A DNA stretch of 59,283 nt, taken from the NCBI GenBank assembly GCA_028693035.1, contig JAQUWE010000007.1, positions 1 through 59,283 of the forward strand, read 5' to 3'. Made by a program: the position numbers and the translations under genes. Source of the stretch: Bacilli bacterium (lineage in GTDB: Bacteria > Bacillota_I > Bacilli_A > RF39 > UBA660). The notes under the pieces are model-generated. The model made no database searches, was not told where the DNA came from, and was given only the letters and a program-made list of their open reading frames with translations. Within the stretch, counting starts at the first letter, position 1. Each line of letters starts with the position of its first letter. Positions 42,474 to 52,106 of the stretch are shown here, one piece after another.

Positions 42474-42481
42474 CTAAGTCA

Positions 42482-42514
42482 CAAAAAAAGTATCATTTTT
42501 ACAAAGATACCTTT
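42482..42514 (-). terminator. Terminator after trxA
   Basis: Minus-strand GTATC and GATAC arms around an AT-rich loop, followed by a T7 run. Confidence 0.65.
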
Positions 42515-42521
42515 TTATATA

Positions 42522-42830
42522 TTATTTGTTTTCAGTAATCCATTTTTGAAGAGCTTCTTTTGGTATAAAACCAATATTAGAACTAACAAGTTCTCCTTTT
42601 TTAAAAATCATCATAGTAGGTACTGACATCACTGCATATCTAGATGCAATTTCAACACTATTGTCAATGTCCACTTCTACAAGATTGACATTCATTTCTT
42701 CTACAACTTCTTCTACGATAGGTGTTAACATTTTACAAGGTCCACACCATGTCGCAAAGAATTTTACCAAAACAAAGTCTCCTTTTATAAGTGCATCAAA
42801 ATTTTCTACTGTTCCTTCTACTTTTTTCAT
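42522..42830 (-). CDS. trxA: Thioredoxin
   Basis: Cytosolic disulfide reductase of 102 aa. The redox motif is FATWCGPCKML near 28-38; the cis-proline element is SVPTMMIFKKGE near 72-83. It forms a unit with cvpA, lying 15 nt downstream of it. GGAAGAAGA precedes the ATG. No thioredoxin reductase is in the window. Confidence 0.95.
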   Translation of the reverse strand: MKKVEGTVENFDALIKGDFVLVKFFATWCGPCKMLTPIVEEVVEEMNVNLVEVDIDNSVEIASRYAVMSVPTMMIFKKGELVSSNIGFIPKEALQKWITENK

Positions 42831-42845
42831 TTTCTTCTTCCTTTC

Positions 42846-43556
42846 TTATCTATATTTATCTAATACTTTGTTAGAACCTTTTAAATCTAGTTTGCCCTTT
42901 TGAATAAGGTCTTGCGCATTTGATACACTGATTACTTTATATTCTAAAAATAAATCAAGTGTTTCTAAATTAAACGTATTCGCATCTTTTGTTTCTTGGT
43001 ATTTCTCTTTAAGTCCTGTGAATTTTTCTGTTATAGTCAAAACCTTTTTCGCACTTTGATCTAAAACAGGGACACTGGTTAAGATTTTATCTTTATACTT
43101 AGATTCATTGATTTCTTTAGAATCAAAGATGGGTAAAGAAAGTGCGAATAAAAGTATAAATACAAGGACAAAAGATTCCATAAGACCTACTACCATTCCT
43201 AATAATTTAGAAGGGATTCCTAAAATAATTGTTGCTTTTAGAATCTTCTCAAAAATCTTACTTGTAAGCAATACCACTCTAAATACAATCATTAAAACAG
43301 AAAAAACAAGACCAAAGGCAATTAGCTCGTATAAAACAATGTTGAGTACGGTAGCCCCTTTGATAAGCCCACCAAATTTAAAAAATGGAAGTATACTATA
43401 AAGAACTTTCGATACAGCATCTTTAAAAAAGTAAGCAAGCAATAGAACTACACTGAGCCCTACAAAAGAAATAACAGCACTTGTAAATCCTTTTTTAAAG
43501 CCCATTATGGCTCCATATAGCAATAATAAAAGAATTATAATATCTATTATATTCAT
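42846..43556 (-). CDS. cvpA: CvpA family membrane protein
   Basis: Integral membrane protein named for colicin V production; its role in Bacillota is unknown. It starts MNIIDIIILLLLLYGAIMGFKKG with the family FKKGF element, has four hydrophobic helices up to about residue 150, and a soluble C-terminus of about 85 residues. The length is 236 aa. ATG at 43556 has AGAGTGATT upstream; a longer frame start is not credible. Divergent from rnhC. Confidence 0.8.
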   Translation of the reverse strand: MNIIDIIILLLLLYGAIMGFKKGFTSAVISFVGLSVVLLLAYFFKDAVSKVLYSILPFFKFGGLIKGATVLNIVLYELIAFGLVFSVLMIVFRVVLLTSKIFEKILKATIILGIPSKLLGMVVGLMESFVLVFILLFALSLPIFDSKEINESKYKDKILTSVPVLDQSAKKVLTITEKFTGLKEKYQETKDANTFNLETLDLFLEYKVISVSNAQDLIQKGKLDLKGSNKVLDKYR

Positions 43557-43654
43557 AATCACTCTATCCTTCCTACTAAAATTATAGTATAAAAAAAGGA
43601 AAAAAGAAAGTATTTTCATTTTTTTTATGTTAAAATAGGTAAAGAGGTGGTTCT

Positions 43655-44608
43655 GTGACAATTTCATTTAAAATTAGTGACAATACAAAACAAGAAATGA
43701 TCAAATATTTCAGGAACAATAAACGTCCTAAAACGCCTGCTTACGCTGTATTTCAAGCAGATGAAGAAGATACTGTCGTAACGCTTTATGAGTCTGGTAA
43801 GGTGGTCTTTCAAGGTGTGAGCGCTGATATTGATGCGGCTATATGGAAACATAGAGAAAAGTTTCTCAATCCAGGGATTGTTGTAGAAGAAAAAAATAGT
43901 GACAACAAAGATAAAAAAGATAAAAAAGAAATTGTTATCGATCCTAAAATTTACTATGCAAGCACGATTGGTTCTGATGAAGTGGGTACTGGAGACTATT
44001 TTGGACCTATCGTTGTAACGGCTGCTTATGTAAATAAAAGTGACATCCCTTTTTTAGAAAGTCTTGGTGTCAAGGATTCTAAAAAAATGACAGATGATAA
44101 AATTCTAGAAGTAGTACCAAAATTGATTCAAAAAATTGCCTATGAAAGTATTGTTTTATCAAATAAAGAATATAACCAAAGTTATTCCAAAGAAATCAAT
44201 ATGAATAAAATAAAAGCCATTATGCATAATAAAGTGCTTTTAAAAATGAGAGACAAACAAAAAGAATATGACTATATTGTAGTGGATCAATTTGCGAAAC
44301 CTTTTGTGTATTACCATTACTTAAAAGAAGTGCCAAATGTATGCAGAAATATTACCTTTATGACAAAGGGTGAAGATAAATGTTTATCAGTCGCATGTGC
44401 TTCTTTAATTAGCCGTTATATTTTTGTTAAAGAATTTCATAAGATAGAGACCAAACTTGGTGTGAAAATACCAAAAGGTGCCAGTACAAAAGTCGATGAA
44501 ACAGGTGTACAAGTTGTAAGAAAATATGGAAAAGATATGCTTACAGAAGTAGCTAAGTTAAATTTTAAAAATACAGATAAAATAAAAGAACGATTAGAAA
44601 CCCTTTGA
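43655..44608 (+). CDS. rnhC: Ribonuclease HIII
   Basis: Type 2 RNase H that removes RNA from DNA-RNA hybrids. An N-terminal TBP-like substrate-binding domain (about 1-80) is typical of HIII, and the catalytic domain begins GSDEVGTGDYFGPIVVTA near 108-125, with Asp and Glu metal ligands. Further motifs are VKDSKKMTD and VDQFAKP with the third Asp. The length is 317 aa. The start is GTG at 43655 with AAAGAGGTGG upstream. Its last 15 nt overlap the convergent gene. Divergent from cvpA. Confidence 0.95.
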   Translation: MTISFKISDNTKQEMIKYFRNNKRPKTPAYAVFQADEEDTVVTLYESGKVVFQGVSADIDAAIWKHREKFLNPGIVVEEKNSDNKDKKDKKEIVIDPKIYYASTIGSDEVGTGDYFGPIVVTAAYVNKSDIPFLESLGVKDSKKMTDDKILEVVPKLIQKIAYESIVLSNKEYNQSYSKEINMNKIKAIMHNKVLLKMRDKQKEYDYIVVDQFAKPFVYYHYLKEVPNVCRNITFMTKGEDKCLSVACASLISRYIFVKEFHKIETKLGVKIPKGASTKVDETGVQVVRKYGKDMLTEVAKLNFKNTDKIKERLETL

Positions 44609-45061
44609 TTTCACTCGTTCTTTTTCTTTGGGAAGAGAAGCTTCTTTGACTATGAAAATAGCCAACCACTCTTCTGTTATAGGAAAAGGAAAACTTTCTT
44701 TGATTTCTTGTTTTATAACAGTACTTGTCATTTTATAGGAAACCATAATTTCTCCATATAGAAAGTCTTTGTCTTCCTTTAAAAGAAGGGTTTGTAAATG
44801 AGGAATCCCTTGCCAAAAAGTAATACATTCTGCAAGGAGGAATCCCCCTCTTTGATCAATGGCAATCCCTAAACAATATAGTTTCTTTAAAACCAATAAT
44901 AAAGGATATTTTGTATGGGTCAGTAAAGATTCTGTTGCTAATTTTATTACATCTTTGTCATAGCAAAGCATAGCAATATACAGATATTCTTGGTTTTCTT
45001 TATCTTGTAAAAAAGGATATAAAAAGATCCCTTTTAATTTTTGATACTCTTTTTTATTCAT
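44594..45061 (-). CDS. Unrecognised cytosolic protein
   Basis: No family recognised. The protein (155 aa) has no membrane segment or signal peptide. Distinctive parts are DQRGGFLLAECITFWQG near the middle and FPITEEWLAIFIVKEASLPKE near the end. Upstream, GGTGATAGGAT precedes the ATG. Its 3' end overlaps rnhC by 15 nt on the opposite strand. The codon use looks like that of neighbours, so I regard it as a real gene. Confidence 0.55.
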   Translation of the reverse strand: MNKKEYQKLKGIFLYPFLQDKENQEYLYIAMLCYDKDVIKLATESLLTHTKYPLLLVLKKLYCLGIAIDQRGGFLLAECITFWQGIPHLQTLLLKEDKDFLYGEIMVSYKMTSTVIKQEIKESFPFPITEEWLAIFIVKEASLPKEKERVKSKGF

Positions 45062-45129
45062 ATCCTATCACCTATTTATAGCATACAAAATAAGAAGTAA
45101 GAAATGCGTCGAACAGTGGTTTTGTTTTT

Positions 45130-46611
45130 TTAATTGTGCACACTATGTGTCACCATTTTGGTGTCTTCTGTTATAGGAAGAAACGTGTAACCATGTTCTT
45201 TCCCATAGCGAATAATATCTTTTAGAGCAGCTGCTGTATAAGATTTTACATCATGTAATAAAACAACATTGGCTTTATTTTTAGAAAGGCCTTTGATGAC
45301 ATTTTCATACACACATTTGGTAGAGCCACTTGCAGCACATTCGCCAGCGTCCCCAGAATCGACATTCCAATCAAAATAGTGATAGCCCCTATTTAAGACA
45401 TCTTTGGTTAGTTTAGACATGATTCCAAGATTATAATGTTTACTTACTGTATTGGAGCTACCTCCTGGGAAACGAATGATATTGGATCTATGCCCCGTGA
45501 TTCTTTCTACACGGTCTCTAATTTTATTTAAGTCTGAAAAATAATCGTAGATGGATGCATATACTTTTGCGTAATCATGAGTATAGGTATGGAGGGCGAC
45601 AGTATGTCCTTCATCAAATTCCCTTTTGATTAAATCATCAGCACCATTTCCTGTTACAAAGAAAGTGGCTGAAACACCTTCCTCTTTTAAAATATCTAAT
45701 ATTTCCTTAGTAGCGCCTCCGGGACCATCGTCAAAGGTTAAATAGATAGATCCTTTTACATCTGCACTATTGTTAGCATTTCTTTCACTTCTTACAACAA
45801 TATCTCTTTGTGTTTCGGTTTGATTTCCAGCTGCATCTTTTACTATATATTTGATAGCATAAGAACCTATTTGGGATGTATCTACACTACCAGACACAGT
45901 TACTTTATTTGTAATATCACCCTCACAATTGTCATAAGCTTGGTACCCTGGTTCCTGGTAAGTGGAACCTCTGTATAAATAGAAAGGAGAAGTTCCTGCT
46001 AAAGTAATGGTAGGTTTTTCTATATCTTTTGTAATTAATTTTCTTTTTTGTTCTACTTTATTTTTTGAAGAATCAGAAACAGTATAAATGATTTCATTTT
46101 CCTTTTTTATGATTTGGACTTTATCTGTAAGAATTCCGTCGTATTCATCTTTGGCTTCAAATCCTTCTTCTTTATATTTTTGATTTGGACATAAATAGGT
46201 ATCTTCTTTTCCTTTTAAAATAATATTTGGTTTTTTTGTATCCACAACCATTATTTTCCTTACCATTTTATTCACCAAGATTCCATTCGTAATAGTATAT
46301 TCTATTTTGTAGGAACCTATTCTTTTGGTATTGATTTTCCCTTTTGTTTTCACTTGATTTGTAATGTTTTTACCATATAAATAAGCTTGGTATCCAGGTT
46401 CTTTATAAGAGGAAGAATATTCTAAAGTGATATTCTTTTCCCCTTTTAATTGCAGGTTTGGAAGAAAGACAAAATAGGCAATACTTCCTATCAGGATTAA
46501 AATCAATATAATTGTCCATAAAAGAAGTCTTTTTTTCTTCTTTTGACTTTTATATAAGGCATTTTTTATTTCTAATTCTTTTATAAATTCTAATTGTTCT
46601 TTATCATACAT
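45130..46611 (-). CDS. Membrane-anchored polysaccharide deacetylase with Ig-like repeats
   Basis: A cytoplasmic N-terminus, one membrane helix (about 30-50), then three consecutive Ig-like (DUF5011-type) domains. Each is marked by a YxEPGYQAxD turn, a GSYxIxYxxxD strand and a VxDxxxPxIxL linker (about 60-280). The C-terminal NodB domain shows YLTFDDGPGG, ATFFVTGNGAD, ALHTYTHDY, IIRFPGGSSN and VLLHDVKS, containing the zinc Asp-His-His set. It probably deacetylates peptidoglycan or another surface glycan. ATG at 46611. It is located just after ftsZ, separated by the ftsZ terminator. Confidence 0.88.
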   Translation of the reverse strand: MYDKEQLEFIKELEIKNALYKSQKKKKRLLLWTIILILILIGSIAYFVFLPNLQLKGEKNITLEYSSSYKEPGYQAYLYGKNITNQVKTKGKINTKRIGSYKIEYTITNGILVNKMVRKIMVVDTKKPNIILKGKEDTYLCPNQKYKEEGFEAKDEYDGILTDKVQIIKKENEIIYTVSDSSKNKVEQKRKLITKDIEKPTITLAGTSPFYLYRGSTYQEPGYQAYDNCEGDITNKVTVSGSVDTSQIGSYAIKYIVKDAAGNQTETQRDIVVRSERNANNSADVKGSIYLTFDDGPGGATKEILDILKEEGVSATFFVTGNGADDLIKREFDEGHTVALHTYTHDYAKVYASIYDYFSDLNKIRDRVERITGHRSNIIRFPGGSSNTVSKHYNLGIMSKLTKDVLNRGYHYFDWNVDSGDAGECAASGSTKCVYENVIKGLSKNKANVVLLHDVKSYTAAALKDIIRYGKEHGYTFLPITEDTKMVTHSVHN

Positions 46612-46693
46612 ATATATCACACTACCCTAATTTCATTATAACATGGTTTATTATATTTTTAGGTTTTATTTTACAAAATGTTAAAAAAGACAA

Positions 46694-46722
46694 ATAAAAA
46701 AAGAGGATTAAAAACCTCTTTT
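46694..46722 (-). terminator. Terminator after ftsZ
   Basis: Minus-strand AAAGAGG pairs with CCTCTTT around an 8-nt loop, followed by a T7 run; the arm overlaps the ftsZ stop codon. Confidence 0.8.
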
Positions 46723-47775
46723 ACGTAAGAATGCTGGAATATCACTTGCATCATCATCTGCATCTTCAATATCTTTTTTTATTTCTTCTCTTCTTGAATA
46801 AGAATGATAGATAGGTGTTGCTTCCTTGCTATCCTCAAATCCTGTCGCAATTACAGTAACAATAACTTCATCTGTTAAGTTTTCATTAATAACAGCTCCA
46901 AAGATTGTATTGATATCTGTATTTGCAGAAGAACGTACAACTTCTGCAGCCTCTTCAACTTCAAACAAAGTTAAATTAGCACCACCTGTTACATTGATAA
47001 TTGCATCAGTTGCTCCATCAATACTGGTTTCTAGAAGTGGGCTTGAAACAGCTTCTCTTGCTGCATCTACAGCTCTGCTTTCACCTACACCCATACCAAT
47101 ACCAATTAAAGCACTTCCTTTTTTACTCATTACTGTTTTTACATCGGCAAAGTCTAAGTTAATAAGACCTGCAACAGCAATTAAATCAGAAATAGATTGT
47201 ACACCACGTCTTAATACATTATCAACTTCTTTAAAAGAATCTGTAAGTGGGGTTGCTTTATCAATAATATTTCTTAAGCGATCATTTGGAATTACAATAA
47301 GTGTATCCACTTGTTCTTTTAATTCTTCCAATCCTGCTAAAGCTTGTGTCATTCTTTTCTTTCCTTCAAAAGAGAAAGGTTTTGTAACAATCCCTACTGT
47401 AAGAGCCCCTAATTCTTTTGAGATTTCAGCGATAACAGGAGCTGCACCAGTTCCAGTTCCTCCACCCATTCCACAAGTAACGAAAACCATATCGGCTCCC
47501 ATTAGAGATTCTTTGATTTCATCTTTAGATTCCATCGCTGCTTCTCTACCAACAGCAGGCGTATCTCCAGCGCCTCTTCCACCTGTAAGATCTGCTCCTA
47601 TTTGAATTTTTGTAGGTGCATTTGAGCAGTTAAGTACTTGCAAGTCCGTATTTGCAACAATAAAATCTACTCCTTTTACACCAGAGTCTATCATACGGTT
47701 AACAGCGTTATTTCCGCCACCTCCGACACCAATGACTTTTATTTTTGCAATTTGATCCATTTCTAATCCAAACAT
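46708..47775 (-). CDS. ftsZ: Cell division GTPase FtsZ
   Basis: Tubulin-like GTPase that forms the division ring. The protein shows [17 protein letters not shown] near 11-27, the tubulin signature [12 protein letters not shown] near 102-113, the T7-loop [13 protein letters not shown] near 200-212 and the conserved C-terminal peptide DIPAFLRKR that binds FtsA. At 355 aa the linker to that peptide is short. AGGAGG lies before the ATG. Directly follows ftsA (12-nt gap). Confidence 0.97.
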   Translation of the reverse strand: MFGLEMDQIAKIKVIGVGGGGNNAVNRMIDSGVKGVDFIVANTDLQVLNCSNAPTKIQIGADLTGGRGAGDTPAVGREAAMESKDEIKESLMGADMVFVTCGMGGGTGTGAAPVIAEISKELGALTVGIVTKPFSFEGKKRMTQALAGLEELKEQVDTLIVIPNDRLRNIIDKATPLTDSFKEVDNVLRRGVQSISDLIAVAGLINLDFADVKTVMSKKGSALIGIGMGVGESRAVDAAREAVSSPLLETSIDGATDAIINVTGGANLTLFEVEEAAEVVRSSANTDINTIFGAVINENLTDEVIVTVIATGFEDSKEATPIYHSYSRREEIKKDIEDADDDASDIPAFLRKRGF

Positions 47776-47787
47776 TCTAAATCCTCC

Positions 47788-49035
47788 TTATTCGCTCCAG
47801 AAGTATCCGAACACTTTGCCGAGCATAGAATCGCCTGATATATTCAGTACGCCTCTTCCTCTACCATCCAGTTCTTCTTCGTCGTTTTCATTTACCATCG
47901 TATATTCTGTTCCTGTTAATCGTAATCTATTAATTAAATGAATGACATTCCCAAGTGCGGATGAATACGCATTACTACGGATGCCTAACATTTTGACGTT
48001 ACCAAGTACTACTCTTTTTCCAAACACATCATTTGCGATGTATTCAAAATCAGCTTGATTACTGGCTCCTCCAGTAATTATAATATAGGGAATATCCCCA
48101 CTTGTCAAGCTTGTAAGCTCCTTTTTTGCAAGACTTAATAACTCTTCTAATCTTGCCATCACAATTTCAGTTGCTTCAAATTGGTTGACTTTAATTTTTT
48201 CATCCATTGTATTGGTAATTTCATAAAAATCATTTACACTTGCATTTCTTTTGTGTGCGAGTGCAAATTTTTCTTTGATTACTTGTGCTGTCTTACGTGT
48301 TACTTTGTAAATATAAGCAAGATCATTGTCAATGTTTTCACTTCCTAAAGGAAGGGTTGCGGTTTTTATTAAAATACCTTTGTTATAAAGAGAAATATGT
48401 GTTGTTTCATAACCAATATTGATAAGGGCTGAAACATTTTCACTTATTTGTTCATTTTTGAAAGCAGCCATGTCACCTATTTCATTTAAAGAAGCTTCTA
48501 CTACTTCTACTTCTAAGTTTTCTAAAACAGAAACCACAGAATATAAATTCTTCTTAGGTACTGTTACCAAAACAGAACGTGCTTCTAAATGATTTGCAGG
48601 CAATCCTTTTGGATCTTTGACACCTGTTTTATCATCTACTTTAAAATCGATAGGCAGATCCGTTACCACTTCCATATTGAGTGGTTTTTGTATAGCAATT
48701 GCTTTGTTTAGAACGTTTTTAACATCTTCTCCTGTAATAATCCCTTTTTCATTTTCAATGTCTAAGCTTCCTTTTACGACTGTAAAATCAGCTTGATAAC
48801 TAGGGATGGTTACAACCACTTTTCGTATACGTATGCCTAGCATACTTTCTATTTCATCAAATACTTTTGCAATAGAATTACGTGCGGCAGTACCATCTGT
48901 AATAAGACCTCTTTTTATTCCGATAGAAGGAGTTTGTGCTTCTGCGAGTAAATTCAACTTATTTTTGTAAAGTTCACAGACAATAAGCTTGATAGAATAG
49001 GTACCAATGTCTAAACTTGCATAAATATGTCTCAC
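47788..49035 (-). CDS. ftsA: Cell division protein FtsA
   Basis: Actin-like ATPase that tethers FtsZ to the membrane. The N-terminus SLDIGTYSIKLIV is the phosphate-1 loop, the SHS2 1C domain covers about 80-160, and phosphate-2 and adenosine motifs (LINIGYETTHISLY, IITGGASNQ) follow. A C-terminal amphipathic segment, MLGKVFGYFWSE, serves membrane binding. I place the start at GTG 49035 (MRHIYASLDIG); an ATG six codons upstream is also open. About 415 aa. Its own promoter lies upstream, apart from divIB. Confidence 0.95.
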   Translation of the reverse strand: MRHIYASLDIGTYSIKLIVCELYKNKLNLLAEAQTPSIGIKRGLITDGTAARNSIAKVFDEIESMLGIRIRKVVVTIPSYQADFTVVKGSLDIENEKGIITGEDVKNVLNKAIAIQKPLNMEVVTDLPIDFKVDDKTGVKDPKGLPANHLEARSVLVTVPKKNLYSVVSVLENLEVEVVEASLNEIGDMAAFKNEQISENVSALINIGYETTHISLYNKGILIKTATLPLGSENIDNDLAYIYKVTRKTAQVIKEKFALAHKRNASVNDFYEITNTMDEKIKVNQFEATEIVMARLEELLSLAKKELTSLTSGDIPYIIITGGASNQADFEYIANDVFGKRVVLGNVKMLGIRSNAYSSALGNVIHLINRLRLTGTEYTMVNENDEEELDGRGRGVLNISGDSMLGKVFGYFWSE

Positions 49036-49064
49036 TTTCGTCACCACCCACATTCTTAACTATC

Positions 49065-49092
49065 ATTATACTATAAATTCCTAGAAAGTAAA
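49065..49092 (-). promoter_or_regulatory. Sigma-A promoter of ftsA-ftsZ
   Basis: Minus-strand TTTACT (49087-49092), 16 nt, TATAAT (49065-49070). The remaining sequence up to 49215 shows no further feature. Confidence 0.7.
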
Positions 49093-49215
49093 AGAGAAAG
49101 TGCATTTTTTTTCATTTTTTAAAGGAGAATAAATCAAATAGAGATAGCATTTTTTTGTATCTTGTTCCTTTTTTTATTTCTTTTATGAAACAATGGTCTT
49201 GTATTTTATTTTCAT

Positions 49216-49245
49216 GCAAAAAAAAAGAGATTTTAAATTCTCTTT
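49216..49245 (-). terminator. Terminator after divIB
   Basis: Minus-strand AAGAGA-ATTT and its AAAT-TCTCTT partner form a hairpin, followed by a T9 run. It splits murG-murB-divIB from ftsA-ftsZ. Confidence 0.8.
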
Positions 49246-49977
49246 TTATTTTTCTAACACTTCAAAATAGCCGCCAGAATCTAAGTATAAAATACCCTTT
49301 TTCTGATCAAATTTTTTCTCAATTTCTAACATAATATTTAAATAACTATTGATTTTTTCAAATTTAGTAAGAGATAAATAAACATAATTGCCATCATTCA
49401 TAGATAATAAGAATCTTTCATCATCTTTGTCATTTGGATTATATTTAATCTCTGATATTTTTTCTAATATATTTGTATCGATTTCTTGCACTTCTTTTTG
49501 AAATACTTTGTATTTTTTGTCAGGTACATAATTCAGTAAAACAGGAACTGTATATTTTTCTGTGATTTCTTTGCCATCTTTTAAAATTTGTTTTTCTTTC
49601 ACAGCATTGTAGAAAAGTGGTGTATTTTCTGTAATTGTAATATGCAATTCCCTTATGTTTTTATGATATACTTTTACTTTTGCGATTAAAGGATTTTTAT
49701 TTAGTTTGTTTTCTATCATAAAAGGAAGGGTTTCTATCCATTTTGGATAATTCTCTATCTTTGCTTCTTCTATAATGTCTTGGTCTTTAAGATATGTAGT
49801 TCCTTTGATATAGATATTGGTAATAGGAAGGGATATTATTTTAGAAACACCGTAAATAATAAGAAGCAATAAGAAAAGAAAAAGAAAAACTTTTCGATAT
49901 TTTATACGTACCTTTTTCTTTTGTACCTTTTGCGGTTTCTTTTGCATTGGTATTTTTTTCTTCACTTTCTTTCCCAT
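49246..49977 (-). CDS. divIB: Cell division protein DivIB/FtsQ
   Basis: Bitopic divisome protein. A lysine-rich cytoplasmic tail (1-28), a membrane helix (about 29-50), a POTRA domain (ITNIYIKGTTYLKDQDIIEE start near 52) and a beta domain ending GILYLDSGGYFEVLEK are visible. The length is 243 aa. It acts with FtsL and DivIC, which are not in the window. It lies between murB and the terminator. Confidence 0.9.
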   Translation of the reverse strand: MGKKVKKKIPMQKKPQKVQKKKVRIKYRKVFLFLFLLLLIIYGVSKIISLPITNIYIKGTTYLKDQDIIEEAKIENYPKWIETLPFMIENKLNKNPLIAKVKVYHKNIRELHITITENTPLFYNAVKEKQILKDGKEITEKYTVPVLLNYVPDKKYKVFQKEVQEIDTNILEKISEIKYNPNDKDDERFLLSMNDGNYVYLSLTKFEKINSYLNIMLEIEKKFDQKKGILYLDSGGYFEVLEK

Positions 49978-49989
49978 GTCTATCCCCTT

Positions 49990-50886
49990 TTATTTTACAA
50001 ATTCTTGTTCTTCTTTTAATTCAACTTGGTATTTTTCTTTTACATCTTTTTTGATAGAAGAAATCAGTTCTTCTAAATCCTTACATGTTGCATCCCCCGC
50101 ATTTACAATAAAGTTTGCATGTTTTAAGCTTACCATTGCGCCCCCTATTTTCTTTCCTTTGTAGCCAAGATCTTCAATGAGTTGTCCTGCGAATAAGCCG
50201 GTAGGATTTCTAAAAACACTTCCTGCAGATGGATATTCAAGGGGTTGTGAGGTAATTCGTCTTACCTTTCTTTCGTTGATAAGTTCCATGATTTCATTTT
50301 TATCTCCATAAAACAACGGAATGGTTGCTTCTAAACAAATATACTCTGGATTTTGCTTTAAGAAAGAGGTTCTATAGTGAAAATCAAGTTCTTTATTGGT
50401 AAAGGTTTTGACCGTGTAGTCTGGTGTTAATACTTTAGCACTTTTGACTACATATCCCATATCACTTTTATAGGCACCTGCATTCATAAATACAGCGCCG
50501 CCAACACTACCTGGAATCCCAGAAGCAAACTCTAAACCAGAGAATCCAGAACGAGACATTTTTAAAGAAAGACGCATTAAATTATAGCCAGCGCCTACTG
50601 TTACTACATTTTTATCTATTTTTAATGTATCAAAAGCATCTAATTTAATAATAACGCCATCAAATCCTTCGTCAGAAAAAATTAAATTAGATCCATTTCC
50701 TATAATTTTGTAAGCAATTTGTTTTTCTTTAAGATATTTTAGTAATACAATGAGACTGTCTGTATCTTTTGGAGAAACCATTGCATCTGCTTTTCCTCCG
50801 ATTTTATAGGTTGTATATTCCTTCATGAGAGGAGATACAACTACTTTTCCAATATCTAATTTTTTTAGTTCTTTTATATCTAACAT
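49990..50886 (-). CDS. murB: UDP-N-acetylmuramate dehydrogenase
   Basis: FAD enzyme that reduces UDP-GlcNAc-enolpyruvate to UDP-MurNAc. The FAD-binding TTYKIGGKADAMV near 25-37 and IIGNGSNLIFSDEGF near 61-75 are clear, as are SGFSGLEFASGIPGSVGGAVFMNAGAY near 113-139 (given by its key GIPGSVGGA core) and the catalytic-serine segment PSAGSVFRNP near 219-228. The length is 298 aa, type II MurB. 3-nt gap to murG. Confidence 0.96.
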   Translation of the reverse strand: MLDIKELKKLDIGKVVVSPLMKEYTTYKIGGKADAMVSPKDTDSLIVLLKYLKEKQIAYKIIGNGSNLIFSDEGFDGVIIKLDAFDTLKIDKNVVTVGAGYNLMRLSLKMSRSGFSGLEFASGIPGSVGGAVFMNAGAYKSDMGYVVKSAKVLTPDYTVKTFTNKELDFHYRTSFLKQNPEYICLEATIPLFYGDKNEIMELINERKVRRITSQPLEYPSAGSVFRNPTGLFAGQLIEDLGYKGKKIGGAMVSLKHANFIVNAGDATCKDLEELISSIKKDVKEKYQVELKEEQEFVK

Positions 50887-50889
50887 ATT

Positions 50890-51969
50890 TTACTTCCTAT
50901 CTATTATTTCTTGAAGTTCATTATATATTTTAGTCGCACTCTTAGGGACTTGTAATTTTCTTAAATTGTGTTTGATTTCCGTTTGCATAATAGGATCCAT
51001 AGCTTCTTCAATTCTTGTAAAAAGGATGTTTCCTTCTAAATCTTTTTCTTCTAATAAAATAGCTGCCTTTTCATCTGTTAAATCTTTCGCGTTCTTATAC
51101 TGATGATTATTCGCTACAAAGGGACTTGGAATTAGGATAGTTGGTATTTCTAGTGCGATAAGTTCACTCATGGTAGAGGCTCCTGCTCTTGAAACCATTA
51201 CATCTACTTTTTTCATAAGACTTGGCAAATGATCAACAAAGGGAAATAGAAATACATTTTTAGGCATTTTTGTTTGCTTAATCTTTTCATAATCATTTTT
51301 TCCTGTTACAAAAACAACTTCATAATTTTTTTCTTTAAAACTTTGGATGTGTTTTAACAAGTAAGTATTGAAAGTACTAGATCCTAAAGAACCCATTACA
51401 ATTAATACGCATTTTTTATGAGGATCTAATCCATAAAAGGCTTTGTCTGCTGGTTTAATTGTACTTGCTTCCTCACTACATGGATTGCCTGTAAAAACTG
51501 TTTTATAAGAAGGAAATTTGTGTAGACTTGATTTAAAAGATACACCTATTTTACTTACATATTTGCTTAAAAATAAATTGGATTTACCTGGAATACTATT
51601 TTGTTCATGAATAAAGGTTTTGATGCCTAATTTATGGGCAGCCAAAATGACAGGAACGGTAATATACCCTCCTACCCCTATTACAATATCTGGTTTAAAA
51701 TCCTTGATGGCTTTCTTACATTCTTGGTATCCTTTTACTACACATTTCATTGTTTTGAAATTGGATAACAGTTTTCTTTTATTAAATCCATACATTTCGA
51801 TTCCTTTAAAAGGAATGCCTGCTTTTGGAACAATGTCTTTTTCCATACGATTATGGGTTCCGATATAAAGAAATTCACTGTTTGGTTCTTTTTCTTTTAT
51901 TTTATTAACGATAGCGAGCGCTGGATAAATATGCCCACCTGTACCACCTGCTGCCACAATTACTCTCAT
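50890..51969 (-). CDS. murG: Undecaprenyl-PP-MurNAc-pentapeptide GlcNAc transferase
   Basis: GT28 enzyme that makes lipid II at the inner face of the membrane. Motifs are AAGGTGGHIYPALAI near 5-19, HEQNSIPGKSN near 123-133, VMGSLGSSTFN near 187-197 and VSRAGASTMSELIAL near 255-269, followed by P-HQ in NNHQYKNA. The length is 359 aa. ATG at 51969 with AAGGTGATAGAT upstream. First gene of the murG-murB-divIB unit. mraY and ftsW are not in the window. Confidence 0.96.
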   Translation of the reverse strand: MRVIVAAGGTGGHIYPALAIVNKIKEKEPNSEFLYIGTHNRMEKDIVPKAGIPFKGIEMYGFNKRKLLSNFKTMKCVVKGYQECKKAIKDFKPDIVIGVGGYITVPVILAAHKLGIKTFIHEQNSIPGKSNLFLSKYVSKIGVSFKSSLHKFPSYKTVFTGNPCSEEASTIKPADKAFYGLDPHKKCVLIVMGSLGSSTFNTYLLKHIQSFKEKNYEVVFVTGKNDYEKIKQTKMPKNVFLFPFVDHLPSLMKKVDVMVSRAGASTMSELIALEIPTILIPSPFVANNHQYKNAKDLTDEKAAILLEEKDLEGNILFTRIEEAMDPIMQTEIKHNLRKLQVPKSATKIYNELQEIIDRK

Positions 51970-52079
51970 ATCTATCACCTTATCTTATTATATCATAATT
52001 ATATGTGGGTGCAAAGAAAAAAAGAAGTGTTTCATTTATCTACAAAAAAGGCTTTTTGTGTCAATATTTTTTTCTTTTT

Positions 52080-52106
52080 ATAAAAAAAAGAAAACTAAAT
52101 GTTTTC
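52080..52106 (-). terminator. Terminator after the ABC exporter operon
   Basis: Minus-strand GAAAAC pairs with GTTTTC around ATTTA, followed by a T8 run. Confidence 0.8.

Noticed and set aside
46826-47605. 259-codon open frame on the plus strand
   Set aside because: Fully antisense to ftsZ; low-complexity Ser/Ala/Pro-rich translation and no Shine-Dalgarno. A shadow.
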